From: Cristatella mucedo
Taxonomy: Eukaryota; Bryozoa; Phylactolaemata; Cristatellidae
Direction: 5' to 3'
DNA: 64,000 nt
NCBI GenBank assembly: GCA_009760855.2
Contig: WPIO01000019.1
Location: 5,934,501-5,998,500 of the forward strand
Below are positions 1 through 41,619 of the stretch, piece by piece. Under the pieces are notes generated by a model. That model was not told the origin of the DNA. It saw only the letters and a list, made by a program, of their open reading frames with translations, and ran no database searches. The translations under genes were made by a program, and so were the position numbers. Position 1 is the stretch's first letter; each line of letters begins with the position of its first letter.

Positions 1-392
1 AAACAAGATGAATAGCATGGTTAGGGGTGACATGCACAGGGTCAGCATGCAAATGTGGTTAGTGGCAGCATGCACAGTGTCAGCACGCATAAGCACGTGA
101 AGGACGAATCACAGGGACCCACGAAATGCTGTCCTAAATAGGTGTTTTTAAATTTTTTGTAACTGGTCAGGTCAGGGGATGTTCTGACGCAGGTCGGGAG
201 GGAGTTCCAGGATTTGGGAGCATACGAACTAAATGCACGGTCTCCAAAGGATTTGAGGTTTGTATGGGGTATTTGTAGACTGTTGGATTCCAAAAAGCGG
301 GTGGTACGATGGTTGGCCTGATGGGGGGAGTATGTCGGAGAGATAGGCTGGAGCCATAGAATGAAGGGACCTAAAAGTGAGCGACAAAACGC
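1..392 (-). mobile_element. LINE family A (L2/CR1-like) 3' fragment
   Basis: This is the 3' end of a non-LTR retrotransposon on the minus strand, cut by the left window edge. Its minus-strand translation contains the family C-terminal signature SFGDRAFSSYAPKSWNSLP and LRSLHSMAPAYLSD split across frames. It matches the long copy at 20385-22260 almost base for base over the shared part, with frameshifts. It is 5' truncated near 392, where similarity stops. Non-functional. Confidence 0.85.
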
Positions 393-1440
393 TAAGACGA
401 TACGTCAAAAGGCGGAAAGCATGAAATCGACTAGCAGTCTTCTGCGTCATCATAAAGCCTAGGCATATGTCACTTAGCACTGTCGCCGCACTGAAAACAG
501 CCAAGACGCGCTTGCTCACTGAGCAGGTAATGATGGCTGGCATCTATCGCATGAATCGTAGTGAAAACGCCAGCAGCAGCGGTTCCGTCGCCGAGTAATA
601 AAGCAGCTCGTCAGGCAGCGGCAGAGCAGCAGTGCATAGCCTCAGCTGTTCGCACAAGTCGCAGCAGTCTCGATTCAAGTTACACCGCGTGCTGCAAGGC
701 GAAATTAGCGGCACGAGAAGCGGCAGTCGTTTCCGTCAATGCTAAGGTAACAGACACCAGTACTGAACCAGAAGCCAGTTCTGCGCTCTCTCGTCAAATC
801 GCACACTCCGGTTTCCCAGGTCATATATCATGTTTTCAAAGTTCATCACGCTGAGCTTCAGTCATGGCTTAGACCTGTGCTACAGTGGTCACCGTATCGC
901 CATCGTCGTCTACGTTGGCAGCACAAAGTTCACTCCTTCTGTGGCCATTAGCGAATTCAAGTCATAGATTTGTAGCAGGCTATAGCCACATTCCCAGCAG
1001 ACTTTCGGTTAGCCGTGACGTTTTCGTTAAATACAACGAGCGCTTGCTTCAGACGTCGAGATACCTCTGCCTTCACGATATCCACACTCTGAAGCTGCTG
1101 AGCTGCCCATACGCCTCTTGAAGTCTTTGAAATAAGCGTTGATTCTTAACTCGCATAAGTGCGGTACAGCACAGTCATGCCATCCTCTCAATATTTTATT
1201 TGCATTGCTCCATAATTCATGCAATTCCTTCAGGCCATTGCTCTTTCAAATTTTTGCAAAGCTATCAGCTACTCCAACTTTCAAGCGTTCAATACTGTGA
1301 CGTGCGTCACTTAATCCGGGCAATATGAAAAGCCGCATTTCAGGTACAAATGTTCACCAATATAGAATCGAGCGATGAGGCAAGATGCGCAAGATGACTG
1401 CTGAGCGTCCGCAGCAATTATCCAACATTTCCGACACCAA
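393..1440. other. Intergenic stretch, nothing recognised
   Basis: No gene or repeat family was recognised. A 97-codon plus-strand open frame (561-854) is Ala/Ser-rich and starts with ATG, but shows no domain, no convincing splice context and no copy elsewhere in the window, so it is not called. Confidence 0.5.
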
Positions 1441-1460
1441 ATGTTACACACGCGCGAGCG

Positions 1461-1797
<337 letters not shown>

Positions 1798-4020
1798 ACT
1801 TCGTGAATATTTTCGTGCCATTTTCCCCAAGCAGGCCGCACTGTCATGTCGCTATCGGCCGCTAAGTGGTGAATACTCTCCAGCTTAAAGTCGATGACAA
1901 CGCTGGCGAAGACCATAATCGCCGAGAATTTCAACACACTTAGGTGAGCGAGGAATTTCGCTCTGTCCGTCAGTGCGCCAGAGATGAGCCCAACGGATGT
2001 CACTTGCCTGGTGGTGGACGTTAGGAGCAGAGACCGAGAGTCTCAGGACGCTCCTCCGCCTTCGGGCTGAAGGAGCGTGTAAAGAAGCACGCATTACGTA
2101 ACCCCTACGTCTTAGTCTATAATTCAGGTGCGCGCACCTCACGCGCCCAGACTCCCTGGCTTCACTAAAAAAAACGGACTACAGTGCCTCTAATGCCTCC
2201 GGCTGACGGCTCTTCACGTGGTCTCTCGTGAGGGAGGGAGGAAGCCTTTCAATTTTTGTTTTAGACGGCGTTACGAAACCCTTCGCGGCTGGGAGCCTTT
2301 CGGTGCACTACAGGCTCTTCGAATGCGAGGTGCCTGCTTCTTTTTAGACAGGTTTTAGACCGAGACTTTGCTGGGAGGATGCTTCTTCGGTGCGAAGACT
2401 CAGACTCTCGCGGAACGGATGGACACAATTTCTTGCCAGGATGAAAACTCTTTGCAGTCGGCTCTACTTCGGCACATGTGGTCAGCGTGCTCCCGGAAGA
2501 GGCTAGCACTTCTTTAAACAAAAACAAGTTCGTTTGCTTAATTATTTAGTAGGACCTAGCGAGTCCTGCAAGCCGTTGCGACTTTGAACGAGCAGGCATT
2601 GCGTTCGACCGGGGGCCACCGAGTCCAGAAGGATGCTAAAATGGCGTCGTTGCTTGCCGCTCGCTTCGGCGCTCCATCTCCGAATCGTATAAAGGCTTCT
2701 AGAATCTTCCTGCTAATGAATTTCTAGAAAATTTGCTTCTTGAAATCAGCTCGGAAGGCTTTTTAAGATCGACGACCTAACAAGACTAACCGAAGCAAGT
2801 CACCTATGAATGCTAGCGTTAAAGCTAAACCGTTCCCGATTGCTCCAGCCCAAGCCCGTAGTGGCTCCGAGCGAGTATTAAAATTGCGCCTTTAGTCCCT
2901 GCCGAAAGCGCGGTAGAAGCACAACTAGAGTAAATGGGAGAGACTCCTCCATGGGGCTTGTCGCATGGCAGGCTCTCGCGGAGAGGATTTAAAGCGTTTT
3001 TATAAAATTGGAAGCCACCTTTTTAGACGCGTTAAATAAAGGATGGGCTCGCAGTGGGCCGGCATATTCATGTCGCTTTCCAAAATGAGCGATCAATTTT
3101 TTTATTAAGAAGACTGGAATATTTGACGAGTTGCTGATGAACCTTTTACTCTTTTGGTGGAACGAAGAAGGATGCAGCCATGCAGCATAGCCTCCTCGGT
3201 GAGCAATTTGAAGCTCTCGCAGCGGCTAAAAGTTATCTGCGTTTAGTGAGAGAATGAATCTTCTCTTATTGAATGGACTTCAGCGTACCTTTATAGCGAG
3301 ATGGAAACCGTGCAAATATTTAATTTACACGCGACATAGTGCGCCACTGACGCATGTCTCACTGGCGCGTGTCTCGCTAGCTTGGCTCTTGTCCGCTCGC
3401 CTTTTAAAGCAGGTTCTCAAGACGAACGTTGGCGTTGTAACGTCTGGAGGAAGGAGGCGCAGACGCACGTCCACGAGGTGGAATTCCATGGACGTCAGCG
3501 CCGACTGTGGTCAGGCGGCTACACGCGTCAATGCCTGGCGTCGCAACGTGTCAGCAGTTCACTGAGCTGCTTACTAATCGCGCATCCGCCAATTGAAATA
3601 ACTGAGCTTTCAGTCAACGTGAGGTTTTTAAAATGGCGTTGGGCTAACCATGAAACTTCGAAACTTATGGGACGCTGATGCCATTTTCAAATAGCTGTCA
3701 ACAATCTCCAACTCAACGGGTATGTTTTCCTAAGAAAACTCCTGGCTCCGCTTCAATACCCACAGCACTGAATGCTCAAGAAGCTAAACAAAGGGCAAGA
3801 AGTCAACTGCAGAACTTCGCGGAAGCGAGGGACCTCTGCCCGCCTAAATCAAAGCGATTCGCCCAGGCGGCTGCGAAAGCTGCACTTAGCAAAGTAAGCT
3901 TCTAGCGGCAGCCTTTCACTAATTACCTGGCTCGGAGAGAAAAGAAATTTCGACCGAGACCAGGTGGCTTTCGGTCACATCGGGAGTTGGATTGACCAAC
4001 CGGATTCCTTGTGGCTTTAG
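1798..4020. other. Gene-poor upstream region
   Basis: No recognisable gene. It holds short open frames only, including one at 3678-3893 that is treated separately under findings. Base composition rises towards GC-rich near 4000, where a putative promoter for epoxide hydrolase gene 1 begins. Confidence 0.4.
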
Positions 4021-4024
4021 GAAA

Positions 4025-4203
4025 TCCACCCAATCACGAGGCGGCTTTGCGATACTCAAGTCACGCCCTCACTCGCGCGCGCCCCGAAGACGGCCTCGAC
4101 CTCGGCCCGGATACTGACCCGCTAGGCTCGTGTTTTTGGTCACGCCTCTCGGCGGCGTTGCGGCGCTTCCGGGCAACGGTAGAACCGCAGGCACATCTGT
4201 TTG
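4025..4203 (+). promoter_or_regulatory. Putative promoter and untranslated first exon of epoxide hydrolase gene 1
   Basis: A GC-rich block with a CCAAT box (4030-4034), a CTTCCGGG ETS-type motif (4166-4173) and a shared GGTAGAAC word (4178-4185), ending at a possible splice donor TTG|gtgaga at 4203/4204. The same ordered elements (CCAAT, CGCCCTCA-type word, GGTAGAAC, donor) occur 2.7 kb upstream of gene 2 at 42676-42823. Conservation between tandem duplicates suggests a real 5' end. A transcript was not seen, so this is inference. It would splice to an acceptor at 7958. Confidence 0.35.
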
Positions 4204-4534
4204 GTGAGAGCCGTTGCCTCTGTTGCCGCTGTTCTCAGTGCTCAGTGTTCAGTGCTCTATGCTCTGTGCTCAGTGCATGTGACTGGAGCGGAGCGCCGTT
4301 ACCGGTGTGCAAACCACCTGCTGCCTTGCTCAACCGCCTCCTCATGCAGCCAGCCGCTCTCGAGACTGAGCCGCACGACTGCGCTCGCTGCAATGGCGCC
4401 GTCGATCGCGCATCGCCGGCATCGCCACAGCGAGAGGAATGGAGGGGAAATGGCCGTCTGCCTGCTCAAAAAATATGTAGTCCAACGGCTTCCCAGACCC
4501 AGGCCTCGTCGTGTACTCAACCGACGCATGTGTT

Positions 4535-4536
<2 letters not shown>

Positions 4537-4618
<82 letters not shown>

Positions 4619-4660
4619 CGCACGCGAGCGCGCGTGCACGTGTACGTGTGTGTGCGTACA
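4537..4660. repeat. (GT)n microsatellite
   Basis: Mostly pure GT from 4537 to 4614, then a GT/CG/AC-rich tail to about 4660. It explains the long valine/cysteine and threonine/histidine open frames overlapping it. Confidence 0.97.
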
Positions 4661-5377
4661 CGTGCTTGCGTGAATAGGGTTGAGAGCACCGTCACTGCAG
4701 ATAAGCCAGCAGGCGTCCTAACAGGACCGCGACCCTGGTAACCAGCACTTAGCAATAAGCCGGGGGCAGGTGGTGCACTGGCAGGAGTGCAGAGAGATAT
4801 TATCAGAAGCTATTGGCTGGAGGGTAGCACGCAGCATTGCTTGGCGTAGCCTAAACTTGGTGCTGGAGTTTCGGTCCGTGCACAGACAGCGCATCGGCAG
4901 CATTGATGGCCACGCTGTTACAAAAGCGCTATAGCCGTTTCTCACTACTGTCCATAGCTCGCAAACGCAGCGCTCGTAACGGTGCTAGTCGTTGCCGACG
5001 TTCGACAAGTACCAGTTAAGCCTGAGCCTTTGAAGTCAAACGACTTGTAGGTGTTCCACCATTACATGCTGGCGAAGTATGCTGAAGACAGCTGAACACA
5101 ATGAAGAGCATCCGTACCTTCCTATAACAAGTCTATGTCTCTAGCTAAGAGCAGTCTATTCGACACCAACGGGAACTATAGACGTTCAGAACGAGCCACA
5201 GCTTAGAACAATCCTTGTAGGTGCCTAGAGCACAACTCAAGTGCCTGGCTCAAAGTCGGGAGCAAAACTGCCTGGCTATTGCTATTGAATTTATAATATA
5301 ATTATAACGATGTAGTTATTCATTTGTATTTGTATCCCTACGAGAACTTAATCTGTATTCCGGCATTTCACATATGC

Positions 5378-5462
5378 CTCGGGGCTCGGAGCCCACGACG
5401 TCAGGCAGACCTTAGTCGGGGCTAGCGCCTTAACCACTGGACCCAACCAGCTCGGACTTTTA
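5378..5462 (-). mobile_element. tRNA-derived SINE head, degraded
   Basis: On the minus strand this reads like a tRNA 5' half, with an A-box-like TGGGTCCAGTGGTTAAGGCG followed by a weak B-box (GTCGTGGGCTCCGAG). No cloverleaf can be closed and no amino acid identity is assigned, so it is a retroposon remnant and not a tRNA gene. Confidence 0.5.
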
Positions 5463-5564
5463 TTTTATTAGACTTTTATTGCTGGCTATTGACTTTGAAT
5501 TTTTATTATGCCTAAACATAGATTATCACATAGCCGGTTTCTAATCATTGTAATTCAGGAACTG

Positions 5565-5645
5565 ATGAATAACAATAATAATACATTGGATAAAACACCC
5601 TCGGAGAACTTAATCTCTATATGCTTTACAATTGCTGCAAAGGAA
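5565..5645 (-). mobile_element. LINE family A 3' tail fragment
   Basis: Contains the family 3' UTR words in minus-strand layout: an AATAATAAT tail, then a GATAAA segment, CTCGGAGAACTTAATCTC, and TTGCTGCAAAGG. Only the terminal 80 bp or so is present. Confidence 0.7.
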
Positions 5646-6117
5646 GTGCTGAAGATAGATAGCTGCACACAGTAGCAATGAAGAGAACTCGCACATTCCT
5701 ATAACAAGTCCGTGTCGCTAGCTAAGAGCGGTCTATTCGTTGTCTATCGGCCACCGACGGAACGCTGGCGGATACTCGAAGCGCAGAAGGGCTACGTTCG
5801 ACGGTCACGACCTGACTAAACCGCGACCTTAAGCCCCGGTAGTTGGGAGAAAATCCGTAGCAATCTTATTTTAATTTTTTAATACTGATACGGGCGGTAG
5901 CCCTAGCCGAGTAATTTTTTTTGGCTGCTGTGCATGCAGCATACCAGCGGTATGGAGTATGCCAGCTCTGTCCGGCCCCTTGTGAAATCAGGACGACGAA
6001 AATAGCTTTATTCGACAGTTTTTACCTTGCAACGGAAGCCGAGCCTCAACTGCAGACCTGGTCAAGCAGATGGTCGATGTAAAAGACCAGCTGCACATGT
6101 AGCTCTTCTATTCTATT

Positions 6118-6300
6118 CGGTGAGCCGTGATGGCACACTAGGTAAGGCGGTTGCTTTCACGACCTGGGTCCCGAGGTTGTGGGTTCGATTCCTGCGGTGG
6201 GCGATCCTTTATCGCCACTGCAAGCGGTGGTGATAGCCGTAAAAGGCTCTTCTGTCGCTATACAAACAGAGGCTGTTTAATTAGCTAGGATTTATTTATT
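6118..6300 (+). mobile_element. tRNA-derived SINE (family S1), near full length
   Basis: The head carries an A-box-like TGGCACACTAGG (6131-6142) and a B-box GGTTCGATTCC (6182-6192). It is followed by a conserved tail (CGATCCTTTATCGCCACTGC, then a GCGGTGGTGATAGCC word) and a TTTATTTATTTATT end. The same head and tail recur at 40725-40880 and, split by a LINE, at 53015-54160. It would be transcribed by RNA polymerase III from the internal promoter and moved by LINE machinery. Confidence 0.85.
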
Positions 6301-6401
6301 TATTTTCAATTCTGCATGCCTATGCCTCGAACGCGACCTGGGTACTAGGGACATGGATAACTAGGGATAGTAAAGCCTGGCTCTGCAATTGTCCACACTG
6401 C

Positions 6402-6545
6402 TTGCCCCTGAGTCTTAGCCCACGAGGTAATGTACTTGCTCATCGCGACCCTGATCGTGGGTTCGAGTCCTACTCTGGGCGATTCTTTATCGATTATTGC
6501 AAGTGGTGGAGGATCTCCAGTTGTAACTCCACAAAGCCACAAAGA
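6402..6545 (+). mobile_element. tRNA-derived SINE, second copy, diverged
   Basis: A-box-like TAGCCCACGAGG and B-box GGTTCGAGTCC (6460-6470) precede the family body word GGGCGATTCTTTATCG and TTGCAAGTGGTGG. The tail differs from the S1 copy at 6118. Confidence 0.75.
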
Positions 6546-6554
6546 CTATGTTGG

Positions 6555-7260
6555 TCTTACGCAATAGAATTTTGTTTAGCGAGCTCACAGCCTAAGCGGC
6601 TTTTGGTACGCATTTGGCAGCTAACAGACTTCATCTCGCACAACAAAGCGAAAGTGAGAAGCATAGCTGAGTCAGGAGAGCAGTTGAGATAGCAGTGAGT
6701 AACACGGAAGTAGCAGCTCAGGACCGCTGAAAAGGATGTGCCATAGTCGGAAGTAGGAGAGTAGTTGTCGTTTCGTAAGGATTGTCGCAGTGAATTCCAC
6801 AGTCTAGGACCAGCAGTGCAAAAATTTTTATCACCAACTGTCTCTAAGCAAAGAAATGGAACAGTTAGCTTATTGTCCATAGAAGACCCGAGGGCACGAG
6901 GAGGCTGAAACTGGTGCAGTAGATCAGCTAGGTACGAAGGAGCCAAGCTGTGGCCATGTCGGTCAATGTACAAACTGCTCTGTATCCATTGACCAACCAG
7001 TAGCCATCCAAGCTCTTTCAGCAAATGAGACACATGGTCAAACCTTTGGATTCGTAAACTAGCCTTGCAGCAGTATCCATCAACAGCTCCGGTAGCCCTA
7101 GTGACATTTTCCGGTAGCCCTGTCAAAAGGGAATTGCAATCACCTAGCCGAGAAAGAACCAAGGAGCTAGTTAAATTTGTTGCAAGCCACAGCAGAAGAC
7201 AGTTCCCATTCTTAGATATAGATCGGACGTGATGGCTAGCTGTGGAAGCAGTCTTATTAA
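6555..7260 (-). mobile_element. LINE family B (CR1/L2-like) 3' fragment
   Basis: The minus-strand translation gives the C-terminal part of a retrotransposon ORF2-type protein: LSRLGDCNSLLTGLP, then an LLKELGWLLVGQWIQ segment, LLHQFQPPRALGSSMDNKL, and CTAGPRLWNSLRQSLR. This family differs from family A in sequence but has the same layout after the reverse transcriptase. About 200 codons remain largely open. It is 5' truncated. Confidence 0.85.
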
Positions 7261-7845
7261 TGGAGCTTTAGCTTTCAAAGTTATAGCTATAAAGGCCCTT
7301 CTACTGCCACATGAGTGAGGCTGTTAAAACAGCCAAGCTCGGACGACTTCACTGTACTTGCAAACAGAAACCAAGCACAGATATGCATGGCATGCTTTAC
7401 ATTTTTCTTCTATATGGAAGCAGTGATTACTTGCTTTTGCTTTAGTTGGCTATTGCCTGTTGCCAATTTTTCTGTAATCCTGTGTGTTTTGCTATAGCCC
7501 ATTGATGGCCCGTCGGTGGTTGTTAGGACTTGCGATGTCAGTCTTTAGCTAGTCCTTGCTGTCTTGTAATGAAGGTTGGAATGTTGGTTTTGAACGTCTG
7601 TTCGTTTGAATGTACACTGAGGACATAAAATGTTGAGTTTTTGTTGGTGGCAGCTGACAACAAAGTTGCTTTATAAAGAGTCGCATTGTTCTCGTTTTAA
7701 CACGTGACCCAGATATGAAGCTTGTAATACATGTTCTGGCCTTTGTGCGACTCCCAGACGTGTCAAATGTTTGCTTGGCTGTATGCGTGCTAGCTTCAAT
7801 TATTAAACAGCTGTAGTAAATTGCAAGCGGTGTGTGTTTGTTTGC

Positions 7846-7847
<2 letters not shown>

Positions 7848-7925
<78 letters not shown>
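7848..7925. repeat. (GT)n microsatellite upstream of gene 1
   Basis: A pure GT run of about 78 bp. It interrupts sequence that is otherwise colinear with the region upstream of gene 2 (7746-7828 against 45350-45432) and ends about 30 bp before a putative untranslated-exon acceptor. Gene 2 lacks the run at the matching place. Confidence 0.97.
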
Positions 7926-7928
<3 letters not shown>

Positions 7929-7996
7929 CATGTGCACCTCTTCTCTTCGTACTTGCAGGGGCTCTTGGTCGAAGGACGACTTAAACCATTCTCTCG

Positions 7997-37607
<29,611 letters not shown>

Positions 37608-38072
37608 TGTAGCCACTTCTGTTGGTGAATTCACGGTGCTCTGAATTGAGCCCATTCATAAAAAAATTATTCTCCGTCTCATATTGTTGGCCTATTCGAG
37701 CATTTTGGACTTGCTGGTACATATTTTAATCAGCTATTTTGATTATTCCAGAATGTATCGCATATCGATGGCCTAGTTTCCTTTTTTCCCTTACTTAAAA
37801 GCTGTTTCACGATTCATGTTATCACTGTTACTACCACTAAATTTGTTTTAAGGATACTTTGCCAGTCAACACGTATGTTCTTTTAGTAAACTCCTACATT
37901 CAAGAAGCTGCTCCACTGTAATTGCAAATTTTAGCTTGGAAGTGGTTTGCTTTTTGCCTTTCACTCATGGCTAGGTAACCACGGTGGGTTTCAAGTGAAC
38001 AGATTAATGACATATACAGTGCGTACATGTCCACGTGCATATGTCCCTGGCCTGATTTGCGTATGTCTATAT

Positions 38073-38086
38073 ATTAAATGAATAAA
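38073..38086 (+). terminator. Possible polyadenylation signals of gene 1
   Basis: ATTAAA (38073-38078) and AATAAA (38081-38086) lie about 470 bp after the stop codon, just before a SINE. Position is reasonable for a 3' UTR end; no transcript evidence. Confidence 0.35.
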
Positions 38087-38097
38087 TTTTAGCTGAT

Positions 38098-38250
38098 TTA
38101 GCAATTTAATTTGTATAGCAGCAGAAGGATCTTAATGGCTGTCACCACCACTGGCAGTTGGCAATAAAGAATAACCCCTTGCAGGATTCGAACCCAGGAC
38201 TCAGCAGCGAAGAGCAAGCACCTTACTTCTTGGGCTATCTCGTTTACCCC
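38098..38250 (-). mobile_element. tRNA-derived SINE, antisense
   Basis: Minus-strand A-box-like TAGCCCAAGAAG, B-box GGTTCGAATCC (38184-38194), the body TTCTTTATTGCCAACTGCC, and a tail ending CTGCTATACAAATTAAATTG. Close relative of 30775-30912. Confidence 0.8.
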
Positions 38251-39074
38251 GAATCTTGTGCATTCCTTTTGAGCTATCAAAGCTGAGCCCAGTAGATACG
38301 TCATCTAATGATGGCTAAAGCGAAAGAGTTCCAAGCATTTACTGATATGCTGCTGGCAATGTCAGTTTTCCTGAGCAGATGGCTGCTGTACCTTTTAGAT
38401 CATTAAGTGACGCGATATGCTCTTTTGCTTTCTCACTCTTATTTGTGGATTGGCTATGAATATCATTTTATCTGTATTCAGCAAGAGACTCGGCATTAAA
38501 TTTCCTCTATTGTGCTAGTTCACTGTTGCATTAGTAATTTGTGCCTCTATCAGCCTAGTGTGAAACTCCGGCGAAAACAAGTGATTCGTTTGGCCCTACC
38601 CTAGGTAGAGGAAACCTTGTACCGACTATATACCGTCCTGATGACTGCCGTTTTAGAGCATCCCTCGAGTCAAATAGTGAGAATGTTACTCGTGTGAATA
38701 GGCACTTGCTTGGATTAGTTACTCTATATCATATTTGCCAGAATGATGCATACATTGTAGTCCTAAGAATTGTATGATTCACTCCATTTAAACTCGATAG
38801 GCAGGCAGGAGTTCACCTACTTGTTCAGTGAGAAGTTGTGTAAGCTGCTTGTGGGGATTTTTTCACTGGTTCTTAATGTGGACTTCGGATTCTAGAAATA
38901 CTGAGCATCACCAAGTTTCAGAAAACATGATGCAGTTCGAGTACTGTTAGTTGAATTACATCGATGATGGCCCTAGCCTTATTGCTTATCTGTACTTATC
39001 ACTCATAAGGGAGGACATGTATGAGCTCTATGACATAAATTGTAAACTAACATGAAGCTTTAGTATCTGATGCA

Positions 39075-39380
39075 ATAATAATAGTAATAGTAATAAGACT
39101 TGTATATGGTGCCATAAGAGAATTAAGCCTCTTTCTAGGCACTGCACACATGTGCTGGAAAGAGAGCACGTCAATTGGTTACTTAGAGCAAGAAATTCTC
39201 AGCATGCTTAAGCACACAAAGTGCAATTCCAGCAGAGGGACTAATGATTTGTGTTTTGGCTTTTTTTGTAAGTGTAAAGTCAGGGGATGTCGTGACATCG
39301 GTCAGAAGTGAGCTCCAGGCTTTGGGAGCAAACGGGCTGAATGTATGGTCTCCGAAGGATTTGAGGTTGGTTAAGATGCC
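39075..39380 (-). mobile_element. LINE family A fragment, decayed
   Basis: An AATAATAATAGTAATAGTAA tail, then diverged 3' UTR words, and the minus-strand frame NLKSFGDHTFSPFAPKAWSS. 5' truncated. Confidence 0.8.
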
Positions 39381-40089
39381 AGTCCACGTCGTTACCACTG
39401 AGCTGTTAATTAGTTCGCCAAGGATACTACATTTACACACACCTAGCCATAAATACAACTCCTTAACTATCACTCCGAATAGCTTTTAGACAATATATTG
39501 GTTATAAAATCGGGTTCCAAATTATTGTAATTCAGGATCTGCTAGTAACCTGGAAAAACTCATTTTTTGGCTCAATTATGATGCCAACGATGTGCAAGCT
39601 AGTTACTGGGATTCCTGCATGGGTCGCTTTAAAAATCTTGCAGCTCAGTACAGAGGATAGGCTCATTGAGTAGGATGGGGCGCTGAACTGCTGGAGCGCT
39701 TACAGCTGATATTTTTTCAATCGTCTCTACCGGATGCATGCGGCCGAACATTTGGTCTCACAGAGGCGCAGTGCGGACGTGAGCGGTATACGAGACTCTA
39801 TCTTTATTTTTCTCAACGTGTACATATATGAGCTCGATTAATCGCAGCATCGGGAAATATATCGTACATTAATGGCCTGGGTCTGCGTCAATGGCGTAAC
39901 TATTGGCCACAGGTGAGCCACACGTTAGTGATCGGGCGCTGAGCTAATTACGACAGCAGAAGCAGCAGGCGCACACAACACAAGCAACTTCATCTCGATA
40001 CTTTACGTGTGATAAAATGAAGTGACTCAATTAGTTAATCACAACGAGCACAATTTTAGAACTCGGGCAAACCGAGAATAATTCAGTCA

Positions 40090-40690
40090 GACGGAGCAAA
40101 GGCTGTGAGGAACCGGAAAGCATTGTATCTGTTTGAACGTCGCCAAATCAGGAGGTAATATGATGTCGGAGTTAATCAACCCGAGCCAGAAGGGTGGGTG
40201 GTGCGACGGAAGGCTTGACGATAAAATGACTCCGATAGACAGGCCTTAGCCGAAGAAATGGAAGCCTAAAGGTGAGTGACTGAATCTCGAGGTCCAACAT
40301 GATGCCTAATGAGCATGTGCAGAATGATGAACATTGGTATCATGTGGAAGCTCCGACGTTAACGACAGACAAGCCTTGTTGCCGAGCTTTGCACAAACTG
40401 TAGCCACCTGATTTCGCCAGAAAAAAATGGGAATGGTTGGAATTGATCGCATACAATCGTGGTATAACATTTGATCGAGAGTGTGACCTTTGATGCTGGC
40501 CCGTGCTCACGGGCAATTAGGGAAAATGAATCAGCCAATGAGCGAAAGTCGGCACAAAATCGCCTGCTTAGGTTATCGAAATGAACGTCGAGATTATCTA
40601 GCGAGAGGAAGGAACTATTTCTGGGAGATAGGTTTGAAATGAGATCGGATGTAAAGCAAGTCACGGTATCTGGGTAGGCGCGACAGACGA
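40090..40690 (-). mobile_element. Old LINE fragment related to family A
   Basis: Contains eroded versions of the family A segment covering the LHWLPV to SDLL region (TGAGTGACTGAATCTCGAGG, CGACAGACAAGCCTTGTTGC). Minus-strand frames are short. Confidence 0.5.
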
Positions 40691-40724
40691 TTACCACCGT
40701 CGGCAGCTAAAAAAAAGAAATAAT

Positions 40725-40880
40725 AAATTAATTAATTAAATGAATGATTAAACAGCTTTTTGAGCCTTTACGGCTATCACCACCACTTGCAGTGGCGATA
40801 AAGGATCGCCCGCCGCAGGTATCGAAACCACGGTGAAAATGAAAGTGACCGCCTTACCGAGTGTGCCGTCGCGGCTCACC
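40725..40880 (-). mobile_element. tRNA-derived SINE (family S1), antisense
   Basis: The minus strand begins GGTGAGCCGCGACGGCACAC and carries the B-box-like GGTTTCGATACC, then GGGCGATCCTTTATCGCCAC and the TGGTGATAGCCGTAAAGGCT tail. Same family as 6118-6300. Confidence 0.8.
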
Positions 40881-40937
40881 AAGTGGTTGGAAGAGTTAAG
40901 TATAACAAATTAGAAGGACTGCTTTGAGGGGAATGCA

Positions 40938-41612
40938 GATAATAGTAATAATAATAATGCACTTGATAAAGCGCCCCCAGAGAACTCAGTCTCTTTCTAG
41001 GCGGCGCTTTAATTTGCTGCAAAGGGAAACGCGATTGAATAGTGAGTAAAATCATGCTTGATGAACAACATGAATAACATGGTTAGTGGTGACAGGCGCA
41101 GGGTCAGCATGCAAGCGTTGTTAGTGGTAGCATGCACAGTGTCAGCATGCATAACCACATAAAGGACGAATCACAGGGACCCACTAAATGCTGTCGTAAA
41201 TAGGTGCGTTTTTTCTTTTTTTAAATGTGGTCAAGTCAGGGGATGTCGTGACGCAATTCGGGAGTCAATTCCAGGCTTTGGGAGCATACGAACAAAAGGC
41301 ACGGTCTAAAAAGGATTTGAGGTTCGTACAAGGTATTGACAAGCAATTAGATTCCGAAAAGCGGGTGGTACGATGCTTAGCCTGGTGAGAGAGTAGATCT
41401 GACAGGTAGGCTGGAGCAAAAGAATGAAGTGACCTCAAGGCGAGCGACAAAACCTTGAAGTCGATGCGTTGCTTGACTGGTAGCCAGTGCAGGTCGGCGA
41501 GAAGTTGTGCGATGTGGCAACTGCAACGCTCACGACAGACAAGCCTAGCTGCGGAGTTTTGCACCAGCTTTAATCGCCTGATTTCGCATGCCGGTAGGCC
41601 AGCAAGCAGTTG
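40938..41612 (-). mobile_element. LINE family A, antisense copy
   Basis: AATAATAATAATGCACTTGA tail, 3' UTR, and a 99-codon frame (41265-41564) with NSAARLVCRERCSCHIAQLL and LSIPCTNLKSFLDRAF. 5' truncated. Between the two epoxide hydrolase genes. Confidence 0.92.
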
Positions 41613-41619
41613 AGTGGCT

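Larger units (their letters stand above)
5087..5740. repeat. Pair of diverged direct repeats (about 95 bp each)
   Basis: 5087-5180 and 5647-5740 share an ordered series of words, including CCTATAACAAGTC and CTAGCTAAGAGC, followed by GTCTATTCG. They lie about 560 bp apart in the same orientation. The second follows directly on a LINE A 3' end, so the shared segment may be part of a LINE subfamily. Confidence 0.55.

Noticed and set aside
561-854. Ala/Ser-rich 97-codon frame
   Set aside because: No domain, homologous copy or splice signals; composition is compatible with chance in GC-rich sequence.
6118-6200. tRNA genes at SINE heads (6118, 6402, 30850, 38190, 40820, 53020)
   Set aside because: A and B boxes are present but no proper cloverleaf or anticodon stem, and all continue into the shared SINE body.
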